64,000 nucleotides of DNA from positions 124,001-188,000 of the forward strand of contig NZ_SIHX01000002.1 of NCBI RefSeq assembly GCF_004320525.1, in the 5' to 3' direction. Position 1 is the first letter of the stretch. Each line of letters begins with the position of its first letter. The stretch comes from Arthrobacter sp. S39. Its GTDB lineage: Bacteria > Actinomycetota > Actinomycetes > Actinomycetales > Micrococcaceae. The position numbers were made by a program, and so were the translations under genes. Shown here in pieces: positions 18,720 through 28,082 of this stretch. Below the pieces are notes generated by a model. It ran no database searches and had not been told where the DNA came from. It saw only the letters and a program-made list of their open reading frames with translations.

Positions 18720-19991
18720 TTAGTTATCCTGACCGGGAGCCAGGACTTCCATAATCCTGTTCAGGTCCTCGACGCTGGCAAACTCAATGCTGACCCGTCC
18801 CTTGCGAACGCCCAGCGAGATCTTGACGTTTGTATCCAGACGGTCGGAGAGCGACGAGGCCAGGTAATCCAGCCGTTCATGGCGGGCCCCTGGACGCGGG
18901 ATGTTGTTCTTGGCCGGTTTCGTCGGATCCTGGTACAGCGTGACTGCTTCTTCAGTGGCCCGGACCGACATACCCTCGGCCACGATCTTCTGAGCCAAGC
19001 GTTCCATCGCGGCAGCGTCGGGCAGTGCCAGCAACGCACGCGCGTGGCCTGCTGACAAAACACTTGCGGCCACCCGTCGCTGTACAAGCGGCGGCAGCTT
19101 AAGGAGTCGCAACGTATTGGATACCTGGGGACGCGACCGGCCAATGCGGTCAGCAAGCTGCTCGTGGGTGGTGCCGAAATCTTCCAGGAGCTGCTGGTAG
19201 GCCGCCGCCTCTTCCAGCGGGTTCAGCTGGCTGCGGTGCAGGTTTTCCAGCAACGCGTCGCGCAGGAGGTCGTCATCAGTGGTGTCGCGGACGATCGCGG
19301 GGATGGTTTCCAGTCCAGCAGCCTGGACTGCCCTCCACCTGCGCTCACCCATGACGAGCTCGTAGGGTTCACCACCGGTTTCGGTTGATGTACGGACCAC
19401 AATTGGCTGGAGGACGCCTATTTCACGAACAGAGTGGATCAGCTCCGCCATGTCGTCTTCATCGAAGACTGAACGCGGCTGCTTGCGGTTCGGGTGGATG
19501 TCCATCACCGGAATTTCGGCGAACCGAGCACCGGGTACTTCTACAAGGTCAACACCGTTGTCGACCGGGGCAGTGTCCACCGCAGCTACAGTCGGGGCTT
19601 CCTCTGCCGCAGCTTCCTCAGCGCCGGAGGAAGTCTTCGTGGCGGCAGCCCGTGGCTTTGCCGGCGTCTTCGAAGCTGCAGGCTTGTCCTCAGTCTTAGC
19701 TGAGGTTTGCGCAGTTACTTTGGGCGCGGTCTTGGAAACGGCCGGTGCCTTGGTTTCAGAGGAAGTATCAGTCTTGGATGCCGCGGCAGCAGGCGCGGCT
19801 ACATCAGACGGCTTGTCAGACACAACCCGGTCAGAGTCATCCTCAACCGAGGTGACCTTCTTGCGGCCCTCCGGAAAGAAGAGATCCACGGGACGCGACA
19901 CTGCAGCCCCGTTGCCCGACGCATTGCCAGAGGCGGAACTTGGAATGAGTGCGCCAAGACCGCGGCCTAAGCCCCGTCGCTTTTCGCTCAT
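18720..19991 (-). CDS. parB: chromosome partitioning protein ParB
   Basis: The 423-aa CTP-dependent clamp loads at parS and spreads to recruit SMC and ParA. The N-terminus [14 protein letters not shown] carries the short basic ParA-stimulating motif. An Ala/Lys/Thr-rich low-complexity linker (about 25-150) is longer than in Bacillus Spo0J. The core has the CTP-binding GERRWRA near 213-219, the [18 protein letters not shown] helix-turn-helix, and a C-terminal dimerisation segment. It follows parA leftward after 66 bases. Ten parS sites lie directly downstream and one inside parA. Confidence 0.97.
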   Translation of the reverse strand: MSEKRRGLGRGLGALIPSSASGNASGNGAAVSRPVDLFFPEGRKKVTSVEDDSDRVVSDKPSDVAAPAAAASKTDTSSETKAPAVSKTAPKVTAQTSAKTEDKPAASKTPAKPRAAATKTSSGAEEAAAEEAPTVAAVDTAPVDNGVDLVEVPGARFAEIPVMDIHPNRKQPRSVFDEDDMAELIHSVREIGVLQPIVVRTSTETGGEPYELVMGERRWRAVQAAGLETIPAIVRDTTDDDLLRDALLENLHRSQLNPLEEAAAYQQLLEDFGTTHEQLADRIGRSRPQVSNTLRLLKLPPLVQRRVAASVLSAGHARALLALPDAAAMERLAQKIVAEGMSVRATEEAVTLYQDPTKPAKNNIPRPGARHERLDYLASSLSDRLDTNVKISLGVRKGRVSIEFASVEDLNRIMEVLAPGQDN

Positions 19992-20057
19992 GGATAAATC
20001 CCTCCAGTGGTAGAGCTGGGCAAAGTCCGGCTCCGGTTGTTGCAGTTTTCGAAGATT

Positions 20058-21125
20058 CTAGCGCTCAGCAATTTCAGCTGCGGCTTCCAGGTAAGACAGG
20101 GCTCCACTGGAGGAAGGATCGTAAGTCATCACGGTCTGCTGGTAGCTTGGCGCTTCCGAAATCCGGACCGAGCGTGGCACCACTGCACCAAGTACCTGGT
20201 CCGGGAAGTGCTGGCGGACTTCGGCAGCCACTTGGGCAGCCAGGTTGGTCCGTCCGTCGTACATGGTCAGGAGAATGGTGGAGACTTCCAGGTCAGCATT
20301 CAGGTGCTTTTGGATCATCTCAATGTTCTTAAGCAGCTGGCTGAGGCCCTCAAGGGCGTAATACTCGCACTGAATAGGGATCAGTACCTCGCCGGCAGCG
20401 CAGAAGGCATTTACCGTGAGCAATCCGAGGCTGGGCGGGCAGTCAATGAAGATGTAGTCCAGGCGCTCTTCGCCGTTCTTCGCCCGGGTCTTGGAATACA
20501 CATCAATGGCCCGGCGGAGGCGCTGCTCGCGGGCCACCAGGGAGACAAGCTCAATTTCCGCGCCTGCAAGGTGGATGGTGGCAGGGGCGCAGATCAGGTT
20601 GTTGATATCCGGGCACGGCGCCACGACGTCGGCGAGTGGAAAATCGTTGATCAGGACGTCATAGATGCTGTCCACGTCGGCGTGGTGTTCAACGCCGAGT
20701 GCGGTGGAGGCATTGCCCTGCGGATCGATGTCGATGACCAGGACGTTCAGGCCTGCCGCAGCCAGGGCTGCTGCAATGTTCACAGTGGTGGTGGTCTTGC
20801 CCACTCCACCCTTTTGGTTCGACACCGTGAAGATCCGGGTCTTCTCAGGCTTGGGCAGTTCGCGGCCCAGGAGGCGCTCCCTGCGCTTCGTCTCATGCGC
20901 AAGCTCGCGCGCAATCGGACTGGAATCGTCCATGGAGTCGAAAACGTTAGTTCTACCCGAGACGGATGTTTCACGTGAAACAGCAGACATGGTCACCAGG
21001 TCTGCAACCGGATTCGGGTGTATTCCGCCCCGGCCCGGTACAAGTCCCGGTCCAGCAACTGATCGTGCTGACCCCAAAGACACAAACGGGGGGATCCGTT
21101 GTGTGGAGGCTTCGCTACTGGTCAC
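20058..21125 (-). CDS. parA: chromosome partitioning ATPase ParA
   Basis: The deviant Walker A (KGGVGKTTTT, near residue 105) and the IDIDPQGNAST motif identify the ParA/Soj ATPase, which binds DNA non-specifically and moves ParB-parS complexes. The longest frame starts at GTG 21125 (355 aa). ATG 20990 would give 310 aa beginning MSAVSRETS and removes a poorly conserved leader; neither has a clear ribosome site, so the start is open. In both cases a perfect parS site (20967-20982) lies in the coding sequence, encoding V-S-R-E-T. Confidence 0.95.
   Translation of the reverse strand: MTSSEASTQRIPPFVSLGSARSVAGPGLVPGRGGIHPNPVADLVTMSAVSRETSVSGRTNVFDSMDDSSPIARELAHETKRRERLLGRELPKPEKTRIFTVSNQKGGVGKTTTTVNIAAALAAAGLNVLVIDIDPQGNASTALGVEHHADVDSIYDVLINDFPLADVVAPCPDINNLICAPATIHLAGAEIELVSLVAREQRLRRAIDVYSKTRAKNGEERLDYIFIDCPPSLGLLTVNAFCAAGEVLIPIQCEYYALEGLSQLLKNIEMIQKHLNADLEVSTILLTMYDGRTNLAAQVAAEVRQHFPDQVLGAVVPRSVRISEAPSYQQTVMTYDPSSSGALSYLEAAAEIAER
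20967..20982. promoter_or_regulatory. parS site 11 (exact, inside parA)
   Basis: Perfect parS within the 5' coding part of parA, about 2.3 kb from the nearest other site. Confidence 0.95.
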
Positions 21126-21214
21126 TGGGACACACTCACTCTCGTTCAGCTTTTTGCTGCCGTTGTCTAGCCTAACCGCTTCGCCGTGTAGACCAAGGTT
21201 ACCGGGGCCCGGCG

Positions 21215-21865
21215 CTAGGCAATCTTTTGGGACTTATTTACAACGATGCGGACCACGGTGGTGGGCTCTTCCAGGAGATGCTCACCCACGGTAACGACGG
21301 ACGTCTGCACACCGCCGAGTTTCCTGATGACCTTGGCAGCTTTTTCAATTTCCTCGCCTGCGCTGCGGCCCTTAATCGCCACAACTTCGCCTTTGCCGCC
21401 GAGCAAGGGGATGGTGAGCCCTGCCAGGTTGCTCAGCGCTGACACAGCGCGGGCCGTCACCACATCGGCGTTCACATGCCCCACGGCGAGCTCCGCACGG
21501 GACCGCATGACGGTGACGTTGCTGAGACCCAGGTCATCCACTACTTCCTGGAGCCAGATCACCCTGCGTTCGAGAGGCTCAATCAGGGTAAGTTCCAGGT
21601 CGGGGCGCGCGATGGCGAGACACAGTCCGGGGAGACCGGCGCCGCTTCCGACGTCGGCAACGTGGCTTCCGTGGGCGATTTCGCTTTCAATGACGGCGCA
21701 GTTCAGTACGTGCCTGCTCCACAGCCGGGGAATTTCACGCGGGCCGATGAGCCCGCGTTCGGTCCCGGAGGTGGCCAGGTGCTCAACATAGCGCTTGGCG
21801 AGGTCGAGGCGGTCACCGAAGATCTTCTCCGCCGCCAGCAGTTCAGCTGCCGTGATGTCAACCAT
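21215..21865 (-). CDS. rsmG: 16S rRNA (guanine-N7)-methyltransferase RsmG
   Basis: The 216-aa SAM-dependent enzyme has motif I VADVGSGAGLPGLCLAIARP and LIEPLERR, characteristic of RsmG/GidB, which methylates G527 in the 530 loop of 16S rRNA. Loss of this enzyme gives low-level streptomycin resistance in other bacteria. It sits between khpB/jag (22 bases upstream) and parA in the conserved leftward order. Confidence 0.96.
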   Translation of the reverse strand: MVDITAAELLAAEKIFGDRLDLAKRYVEHLATSGTERGLIGPREIPRLWSRHVLNCAVIESEIAHGSHVADVGSGAGLPGLCLAIARPDLELTLIEPLERRVIWLQEVVDDLGLSNVTVMRSRAELAVGHVNADVVTARAVSALSNLAGLTIPLLGGKGEVVAIKGRSAGEEIEKAAKVIRKLGGVQTSVVTVGEHLLEEPTTVVRIVVNKSQKIA

Positions 21866-21886
21866 GATTAGCTGTTCAGCAATTCT

Positions 21887-22450
21887 CTAGTCAGCGGATA
21901 CAACGATGTGGCGGCCGGCGCCTTCACCTTCGGACTCACTGACCAGACCAAGGTCAGCAACGGCGTCGTGGACGATTTTGCGTTCGTAGGCGCTCATCGG
22001 TTCGAGGGCCACGGCCTTGCCGGTCTCCTTGACCGAGGCAGCTGCATCCTCGGCAATTTTCTGGAGGTGACCGGCACGCTCCTGGCGGTAGCCGTTGATG
22101 TCCAGCACCAGCCGTGATCGGTTCTCCGTTGCGGAGAGGACCGAAAGCCGCGTCAGTTCCTGAAGCGCCTCCAGTACCTCACCGTCTTCGCCCACGAGGC
22201 TGTCCAGGCTGTCCGATTCTTCTTCGGCCACAATGGAGATATAGGTGCGTCCGTTGCGGACTTCGATATCAATGTCGCCATCGATGTCGGCGATGTCCAG
22301 GAGTTCTTCCAGGTAGTCGGCGGCAACATCGCCTTCTTCCTCGAGGCGGCTGGCAGCCGATCCCTTCGTGGAAGTGGCATCACTCACGGACTCGTCGCGG
22401 TCTTCGGTGACCTCGTCGGAAAGGGCGTGTTCGGTGCTCTCGGCTGACAT
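21887..22450 (-). CDS. khpB: KH/R3H RNA-binding protein KhpB (Jag)
   Basis: The 187-aa protein has an acidic, Ser/Glu-rich N-terminus (1-45), a KH-like domain (about 45-110, including SLVGEDGEVLEALQELTRL) and an R3H-type C-terminus (PMSAYERKIVHDAVADL). It lacks the Jag_N domain of firmicute homologs, like Rv3920c. KhpB binds RNA and influences cell division and elongation in Gram-positives. Its start overlaps the yidC stop by one base, so translation is coupled. Confidence 0.93.
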   Translation of the reverse strand: MSAESTEHALSDEVTEDRDESVSDATSTKGSAASRLEEEGDVAADYLEELLDIADIDGDIDIEVRNGRTYISIVAEEESDSLDSLVGEDGEVLEALQELTRLSVLSATENRSRLVLDINGYRQERAGHLQKIAEDAAASVKETGKAVALEPMSAYERKIVHDAVADLGLVSESEGEGAGRHIVVSAD

Positions 22451-23421
22451 TACTTCTTCTTCCTGTTCTTACGCTGGGGCTGGTTGCGCTGGCCCTTGGC
22501 CTCGATGATTGCCGCGGCAGCGGCGGCTTCTGCTTCCGCGTCCGCCTTCTTGCCTCCCAGAATAGGGAGGACCGGCAGGCCCTTGGCGGCACGGCGTTCG
22601 GCCAGCGCCTTTGCGGCGGGGGATCCGGGCGTCGGCATGCGGCGGATGACGAAGAACTGCTGCGCCATAGTCCAAAGGTTGGTGGTGGTCCAGTAGATCA
22701 GCACACCGATGGGGAAGTTGATGCCGCCAACGCCGAACACGACGGGGAGGATATAGAGCATCATCTTCTGCTGGCGCATGAACGGGCTGGCCATGGCTTC
22801 TTCGGACATGTTCTTTGCCATGATCTGCTTCTGGGTGATGAACTGCGACGCCGTCATGGCGAGGATCATCACGATCGAAAGCACCACCACGGCAACGTTG
22901 CCCGCGCCGCCGTGCAAAAGTGCTGCCGACAGCGGAGCGCCGAAGATGCTCGAGGAGTCGAACTGAACCACCTGCTCATGGCTCATGGCACCGATGCCCT
23001 TGCCCTGGTCCTTCGCGGCAGTGATACCGGAAAGCACCTGGAACAAAGCAAAGAAGAACGGCATCTGGATCAGCATGGGCAGGCAGGCCGAGAACGGGTT
23101 GGTCCCGTGCTTCTTGTACATGGCCATCTGTTCCTGCGCCATGGCCTGGCGGGACAGCTGGTCGGTCTTGCCCTTGTACTTGTCCTGGAGCTTCTTCAGG
23201 TCCGGCTGCAGCAGCTGCATGCCGCGCTGGGCCTTGATCTGCTTGACGAACACGGGAATCAGGGCGGCACGGATGACCAGCACCAGCCCGATGATGGACA
23301 GCGTCCATGTCCAACCGTTGGCGGCAGGCAGGCCAATAGCGCTCAGGCCGTCATGGAAGCCCACCATAATGACCGAAACCAGCCACTTGAACGGAAACAT
23401 GATTGTTTCAAAGAAGTCCAT
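22450..23421 (-). CDS. yidC: membrane protein insertase YidC
   Basis: The 323-aa Oxa1-family insertase has about five membrane segments, a basic hairpin region after the first conserved helix (KQIKAQRGMQLLQPDLKKLQDKYKGK) split by positively charged residues, and a very basic C-terminal tail ending RKNRKKK that may touch ribosomes. It inserts and folds membrane proteins with or without SecYEG. It sits in the standard rpmH-rnpA-yidD-yidC order, 16 bases after yidD. Confidence 0.96.
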   Translation of the reverse strand: MDFFETIMFPFKWLVSVIMVGFHDGLSAIGLPAANGWTWTLSIIGLVLVIRAALIPVFVKQIKAQRGMQLLQPDLKKLQDKYKGKTDQLSRQAMAQEQMAMYKKHGTNPFSACLPMLIQMPFFFALFQVLSGITAAKDQGKGIGAMSHEQVVQFDSSSIFGAPLSAALLHGGAGNVAVVVLSIVMILAMTASQFITQKQIMAKNMSEEAMASPFMRQQKMMLYILPVVFGVGGINFPIGVLIYWTTTNLWTMAQQFFVIRRMPTPGSPAAKALAERRAAKGLPVLPILGGKKADAEAEAAAAAAIIEAKGQRNQPQRKNRKKK

Positions 23422-23437
23422 ACGATATCCCTACTCG

Positions 23438-23833
23438 TCAGGCCGCAAGACGGCCTTCTCCATCAGTCTGAGCAGCCAGGTACTTGTCCGGGTTGTTCAG
23501 CACAACAATTGTGGGGGTCCGGTTTTCAGGCCATTCCCGGTGGCCGGCGGGGACATGGTCCACACCGCCGGCATTCCATGGGTGGCAGCGCGCGAGGCGG
23601 CGGACGGCAAGCCAGCTCCCCTTGACGGCACCATGGACGGTGATCGCTTCAAGGGCGTACGCCGAGCATGAAGGGAAAAAGCGGCATACCTGGCCGTACA
23701 AGGGGGAAATCACCTTGCGGTAGGCCATAAGCAGCAGAATGAGGATGTTGCGGGGCAGGTTCCAGACGGCCTTGCCCAGGGTGACGGCAACAGGCTGTAG
23801 GGAATGGACGACGGCGGCAGTCACGTTATGCAC
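23438..23833 (-). CDS. yidD: membrane protein insertion efficiency factor YidD
   Basis: The 131-aa protein carries the diagnostic YRKVISPLYGQVCRFFPSCS stretch followed by AYALEAI, with two conserved cysteines and the HPWNAGGVD segment. It has a hydrophobic N-terminal amphipathic helix. Its start overlaps the rnpA stop by 8 bases. The 30-residue tail after the conserved core looks poorly conserved. Confidence 0.95.
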   Translation of the reverse strand: MHNVTAAVVHSLQPVAVTLGKAVWNLPRNILILLLMAYRKVISPLYGQVCRFFPSCSAYALEAITVHGAVKGSWLAVRRLARCHPWNAGGVDHVPAGHREWPENRTPTIVVLNNPDKYLAAQTDGEGRLAA

Positions 23834-24236
23834 GCTGTGTCCCTTCCTGTGTTGTGCCGGTTGAACCGATAACAGCAGCCCGCGGAAGGCGGCTGCCCAA
23901 CCGGCTCATGGTCGATTCCAGCGCGGCGTTATAGTCTGCCGACAACTGATCCCAGCTCGCGGCCGCGGACGCAGGCAGAGCCCGGACCACTATGGCGAAC
24001 CCGGTACCGTACTCGCGCAGCGAGGCAGCACCGGCTTCCCTCAGTCTCCTCTTAACGAGGTTCCTGACCACAGCGTTCCCGACACCTTTGGAAACGATGA
24101 ACCCGATCCGGCTGGGTTCGTCGGCAGCAATAGCTGCCGCATATAACACTACGTTCCGGCGTCCATTGCGGACACCGGAACGTACGGTTGTTGAAAAATC
24201 GGATGCAGTCCTCAAACGGTTACGGGTGGCCAGCAC
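23826..24236 (-). CDS. rnpA: ribonuclease P protein component
   Basis: The 136-aa basic protein contains the signature GNAVVRNLVKRRLREA (RNR-type RNA-binding motif) and FIVSKGVG. It is the protein subunit that assists the P RNA in 5' tRNA maturation. It lies 40 bases downstream of rpmH and overlaps yidD. Confidence 0.96.
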   Translation of the reverse strand: MLATRNRLRTASDFSTTVRSGVRNGRRNVVLYAAAIAADEPSRIGFIVSKGVGNAVVRNLVKRRLREAGAASLREYGTGFAIVVRALPASAAASWDQLSADYNAALESTMSRLGSRLPRAAVIGSTGTTQEGTQRA

Positions 24237-24276
24237 CTTAAACTCGCAAAGAAATGTAAACCGACGAGTCAGTTAT

Positions 24277-24414
24277 TTAGGCCGACAGTTCGGTGCGGCC
24301 CTTGCCACGACGGGCTGCCAGGATGGCACGGCCGGCACGGGTACGCATACGAAGGCGGAAGCCGTGCTTCTTGGCTCGACGGCGGTTATTCGGCTGAAAA
24401 GTCCGCTTGCTCAC
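24277..24414 (-). CDS. rpmH: 50S ribosomal protein L34
   Basis: GTG at 24414 opens a 45-aa, extremely basic frame beginning [19 protein letters not shown] after the start residue and ending GRTELSA. This is the full L34 pattern. It is the first gene of the leftward rpmH-rnpA-yidD-yidC group, divergent from dnaA across a region with DnaA boxes. Confidence 0.98.
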   Translation of the reverse strand: MSKRTFQPNNRRRAKKHGFRLRMRTRAGRAILAARRGKGRTELSA

Positions 24415-24884
24415 GTTAGTTACTCCAGTGGATCAAAGGTGCGCCCACCCGATCAAAAAGGGGAAGAACTGGCCGACGCTAAGTTTTGTATGTGCACTCG
24501 CTTCCCCCGGCTGCTCGAACGCGGTGCGTTTGAGAGATTCAGATGGGGCCAAAAAGCGGACACAAAGGACTTCACAACGTTAGGGCAAATTAAGCCCCTG
24601 AGTCAAACCGGGACGGCACGCGGTCCTTGTCCCCAGCTGTGGTTAACCGTCCCCACCGGCCTGTGGATGAAGTGCCTCACAGGCCCGGTTTCGGAACCAC
24701 AACGGTGTAATTATCCACAAGCTACTTCCCAGCTATCTTCTAGCGTTTTGATCCCCTAGAGTGGCTCAGTAGCCGATTATCCACGGACTGTGCATAACCC
24801 TGTGGATGAAGCTGGACCAGCATCCTGGTTCCGGACTTGGGGCTGCAGGTAATGCAGGCAAAGCAAGTTTTGAGGAACTGATTG
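24415..24884. promoter_or_regulatory. rpmH-dnaA intergenic region with DnaA boxes
   Basis: 470 bp hold divergent promoters for rpmH and dnaA. I see TTATCCACA (24711-24719, perfect), TTATCCACG (24777-24785), TGTGCATAA (24789-24797) and TGTGGATGA (24662-24670 and 24801-24809), plus TGTGGTTAA (24638-24646). Boxes this close to the dnaA start suggest autoregulation. Confidence 0.8.
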
Positions 24885-26306
24885 ATGACAGTAGACGAAG
24901 CCAACCACGCCAATACTGTCGGAAGTTCCTGGCGGCGCGTTGTCAGCCTGCTGGAACAGGACGACCGCGTAACACCCAGGCAGCGGGGCTTCGTCATCCT
25001 GGCCCAGGCCCAGGGCCTGATCGGTTCCACCCTCCTGGTGGCTGTCCCCAACGAACTCACCCGCGAGGTCCTGCAGACGCAGGTCAAGGACGCGCTGGAC
25101 GACGCCCTGCACAACGTTTTCTCCGAGGACATCCGCTGTGCCATCGATGTTGACACCGATCTGGTGCCCATCCATGAAGAGCCGGAGCTCGTCGTCGAAC
25201 CGTCCTTCACTTCGGACCAGCTGATCGAGCAGAAGCCGCAGCCCATGCTGCCGAGCACCTCCCACGAATTCGGCCGGCTGAACCCCAAATACGTCTTCGA
25301 CACCTTCGTCATTGGCTCCTCCAACCGGTTTGCCCACGCGGCCGCGGTGGCAGTGGCCGAAGCTCCCGCCAAGGCGTACAACCCGCTCTTCATCTACGGC
25401 GACTCCGGTCTGGGAAAAACCCACCTCCTGCACGCCATCGGCCACTATGCCCGCCGCCTCTACAGTGGCATCCGGGTCCGGTACGTGAACTCCGAGGAAT
25501 TCACCAACGACTTCATCAACTCCATCCGCGACGACGAAGGCGCCAGCTTCAAGACCACGTACCGCAATGTTGATGTGCTGCTGATCGACGACATCCAGTT
25601 CCTGGCCGGCAAGGACCGGACGCTGGAGGAGTTCTTCCATACGTTCAATTCCCTGCACAACAACAACAAGCAGGTTGTGATCACCTCGGACCAGCCGCCC
25701 AAGCTCCTGGCGGGCTTCGAGGACCGGATGAAATCACGCTTTGAGTGGGGCCTGCTCACCGACATCCAGCCGCCGGAACTGGAGACCCGCATCGCCATTC
25801 TCCGGAAGAAGGCCCTCAGCGAAGGCCTCTCGGCACCGGACGACGCCCTGGAATACATCGCGTCCAAGATCTCCAGCAACATCCGCGAGCTTGAAGGCGC
25901 CCTCATCCGGGTCACGGCATTCGCCAGCCTGAACCGCCAGCCCGTGGACGTGGCCCTGGCCGAGATGGTCCTCAAGGACCTCATCACCGACGACGGCGCC
26001 CAGGAGATCACCTCCAGCCAGATCCTCACGCAGACGGCTGAGTACTTCAAGCTCAGCATGGAAGAACTCTGCAGCAAGTCACGCACCCGGACACTGGTGA
26101 CCGCCCGCCAGATCGCCATGTACCTCTGCCGTGAACTCACGGACATGTCGCTTCCCAAGATCGGCCAGGAGCTTGGCGGCCGCGACCACACCACGGTGAT
26201 CCACGCGGACCGCAAGATCCGCGAGCTGATGGCCGAGCGCCGTGTGATCTACAACCAGGTCACGGAGCTCACAAACCGGATCAAGCAGCAGCAGCGCGAC
26301 TCCTGA
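24885..26306 (+). CDS. dnaA: chromosomal replication initiator DnaA
   Basis: The 473-aa protein has an N-terminal DnaB/DiaA-contact domain (about 1-95), a short linker, an AAA+ core with Walker [16 protein letters not shown] and Walker [10 protein letters not shown], and a C-terminal box-binding helix-turn-helix with signature [18 protein letters not shown] 24885 has GAGG 9 bases upstream; a TTG one codon earlier is possible. The interdomain linker is unusually short compared with Streptomyces DnaA. It is flanked on both sides by DnaA boxes. Confidence 0.98.
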   Translation: MTVDEANHANTVGSSWRRVVSLLEQDDRVTPRQRGFVILAQAQGLIGSTLLVAVPNELTREVLQTQVKDALDDALHNVFSEDIRCAIDVDTDLVPIHEEPELVVEPSFTSDQLIEQKPQPMLPSTSHEFGRLNPKYVFDTFVIGSSNRFAHAAAVAVAEAPAKAYNPLFIYGDSGLGKTHLLHAIGHYARRLYSGIRVRYVNSEEFTNDFINSIRDDEGASFKTTYRNVDVLLIDDIQFLAGKDRTLEEFFHTFNSLHNNNKQVVITSDQPPKLLAGFEDRMKSRFEWGLLTDIQPPELETRIAILRKKALSEGLSAPDDALEYIASKISSNIRELEGALIRVTAFASLNRQPVDVALAEMVLKDLITDDGAQEITSSQILTQTAEYFKLSMEELCSKSRTRTLVTARQIAMYLCRELTDMSLPKIGQELGGRDHTTVIHADRKIRELMAERRVIYNQVTELTNRIKQQQRDS

Positions 26307-26832
26307 CCCGCCGCCTCTATACCTTATTAACAGGTGCATGTGGATAACCCTGTGGACAGTTAAGGGGACAAGTGCGGTTAATGGGCTTAAAACCCTTAAG
26401 CCGCCTGTGGATCAGCGAAACCGCCAAAATTCTTATCCCCATCCACACCCTGTTTAAAACCTGCGTCGCCCACAGTCCATGAACAGGGCTTAACCGCCGG
26501 ATCCTGCGGCGAAACAGGGTTATCCACAGTTTCCACAGCAGTTATTAACACTACTAATCCCAAAAAATTGAATTCCCTCAAACAACAATCTCGATCCGCA
26601 CGATGAACCTGCCAGGGGCCGGCGGCCCCGGAGGGCCTGGATCCTTGCCGGGGATGGGTTAATCCCGGATCTTCCGGCTAAGCTGTCAGCAGCGCTCCCA
26701 TCCCTGGGTTTCTTTGTGGTTCAGCAAGCACGAACCATGCAGGTTCAGGAGTTTGGGGCACCCACTTTTGGAACTCCACGATGGAGTTTCCGGTTCAGAC
26801 ATGGCAGCAGCAATGAAAGGCGGCACCCTTCC
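26307..26832. other. oriC: oriC between dnaA and dnaN
   Basis: Boxes include TGTGGATAA (26339-26347) and TTATCCACA (26520-26528), both perfect, and weaker TTATCCCCA (26433-26441), TGTGGATCA (26406-26414) and GTTTCCACA (26529-26537). A perfect 7-bp-arm hairpin lies at 26384-26402. The AT-rich stretch 26540-26590, starting with AGTTATTAACA, is the likely unwinding element. The last part includes the dnaN leader. Confidence 0.88.
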
Positions 26833-27957
26833 GTGAAGTTCAGAGTCGATCGGGACGTCCTGGCAGAAGCCGTCACCTGGACAGCCCGGTCGTTGTCTCC
26901 GCGGCCGCCCGTACCGGTCCTTTCCGGTCTGCTCCTCAAGGCTGAAGCCGGCACCGTAAGCCTGTCGAGCTTTGACTACGAGACCTCGGCACGGCTTGAA
27001 ATCCCGGCTGATATCGCCGTCGAAGGAACCATCCTGGTGTCGGGCCGTCTCCTGGCCGACATCTGCCGCAGCCTGCCTTCAGCACCCGTGGAAGTCGAAA
27101 CGGACGGCAACAAAGTCACGCTCACCTGCCGCCGCAGCAGTTTCCACCTGGCCACCATGCCCGAAGCCGAGTACCCGCCCCTGCCGGCATTGCCCACCAT
27201 CAGCGGCACCGTCCCAGGGGACGCCTTCGCACAGGCCGTTTCCCAGGTGATCATCGCCGCCAGCAAGGACGACACGCTGCCCATCCTGACCGGCGTCAGG
27301 ATGGAAATCGAGGACGACCTCATCACCCTCCTGGCCACTGACAGGTACCGGCTGGCCATGCGTGAAGTGCCCTGGAAGCCCGTCACTCCCGGCATTTCCA
27401 CCAGCGCCCTGGTCAAGGCCAAGACCCTCAACGAGGTAGCCAAGACCCTGGGCAACAGCGGCGACATCAATCTTGCCCTGGCCGATGACGACAGCCGCCT
27501 GATCGGTTTTGAAAGCGGCGGCCGCACCACCACCTCGCTGCTGGTGGACGGCGACTACCCCAAGATCCGTTCGCTGTTCCCCGACAGCACCCCGATCCAC
27601 GCCACCGTGCAGACGCAGGAGCTGGTTGAGGCTGTGCGCCGTGTGTCGCTGGTTGCCGAGCGCAACACCCCCGTCCGTCTCGCGTTCACCGACGGACAGC
27701 TGCACCTGGACGCCGGCACCGGCGAGGATGCCCAGGCCTCCGAAGAGCTTGAAGCACAGCTGTCCGGTGAGGACATCACTGTGGCGTTCAACCCGCACTA
27801 TCTCGTGGAAGGGCTGAGCGTCATTGAAACCAAATACGTCCGGTTCTCCTTCACCACCGCGCCCAAACCAGCGATGATCACCGCCCAGGCTGATATCGAT
27901 GGCGAAGACCAGGACGACTACCGCTACCTGGTCATGCCAGTCCGCCTCCCCAACTAG
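26833..27957 (+). CDS. dnaN: DNA polymerase III beta subunit (sliding clamp)
   Basis: I place the start at GTG 26833 (374 aa, beginning MKFRVDRDVLAEAVTW), the universal DnaN beginning; the frame is open further upstream but that part is not clamp-like. The three-domain clamp shows LLATDRYRLAMRE in domain 2 and ends YRYLVMPVRLPN, the typical C-terminus forming the partner-binding pocket. It tethers the replicative polymerase to DNA. Confidence 0.97.
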   Translation: MKFRVDRDVLAEAVTWTARSLSPRPPVPVLSGLLLKAEAGTVSLSSFDYETSARLEIPADIAVEGTILVSGRLLADICRSLPSAPVEVETDGNKVTLTCRRSSFHLATMPEAEYPPLPALPTISGTVPGDAFAQAVSQVIIAASKDDTLPILTGVRMEIEDDLITLLATDRYRLAMREVPWKPVTPGISTSALVKAKTLNEVAKTLGNSGDINLALADDDSRLIGFESGGRTTTSLLVDGDYPKIRSLFPDSTPIHATVQTQELVEAVRRVSLVAERNTPVRLAFTDGQLHLDAGTGEDAQASEELEAQLSGEDITVAFNPHYLVEGLSVIETKYVRFSFTTAPKPAMITAQADIDGEDQDDYRYLVMPVRLPN

Positions 27958-28009
27958 TCCCCACCGCCACCCTCGCCTCGCAAGCTCGGCCAGGGAACCC
28001 TGGCGGCGT

Positions 28010-28057
28010 GGGCCCAGACAGTCGGTAGTCGTTCTGGGCCCCAAAACGACAACCGAC
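28010..28057 (+). promoter_or_regulatory. overlapping hairpins in the gnd leader
   Basis: GGGCCCAGA (28010-28018) can pair with TCTGGGCCC (28033-28041). Alternatively the 13-base arm 28021-28033 can pair with 28045-28057 (12/13). The two stems exclude each other. They could terminate dnaN transcription or control gnd; no T-tract is present. Confidence 0.45.
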
Positions 28058-28082
28058 ACCCAGCGCAGAAAAGAGTTCCACC

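Noticed and set aside
26716-26832. Extended dnaN start at 26716
   Set aside because: The added residues are not clamp-like and overlap the oriC/leader region; MKFRVDRDVL at 26833 is the standard start.
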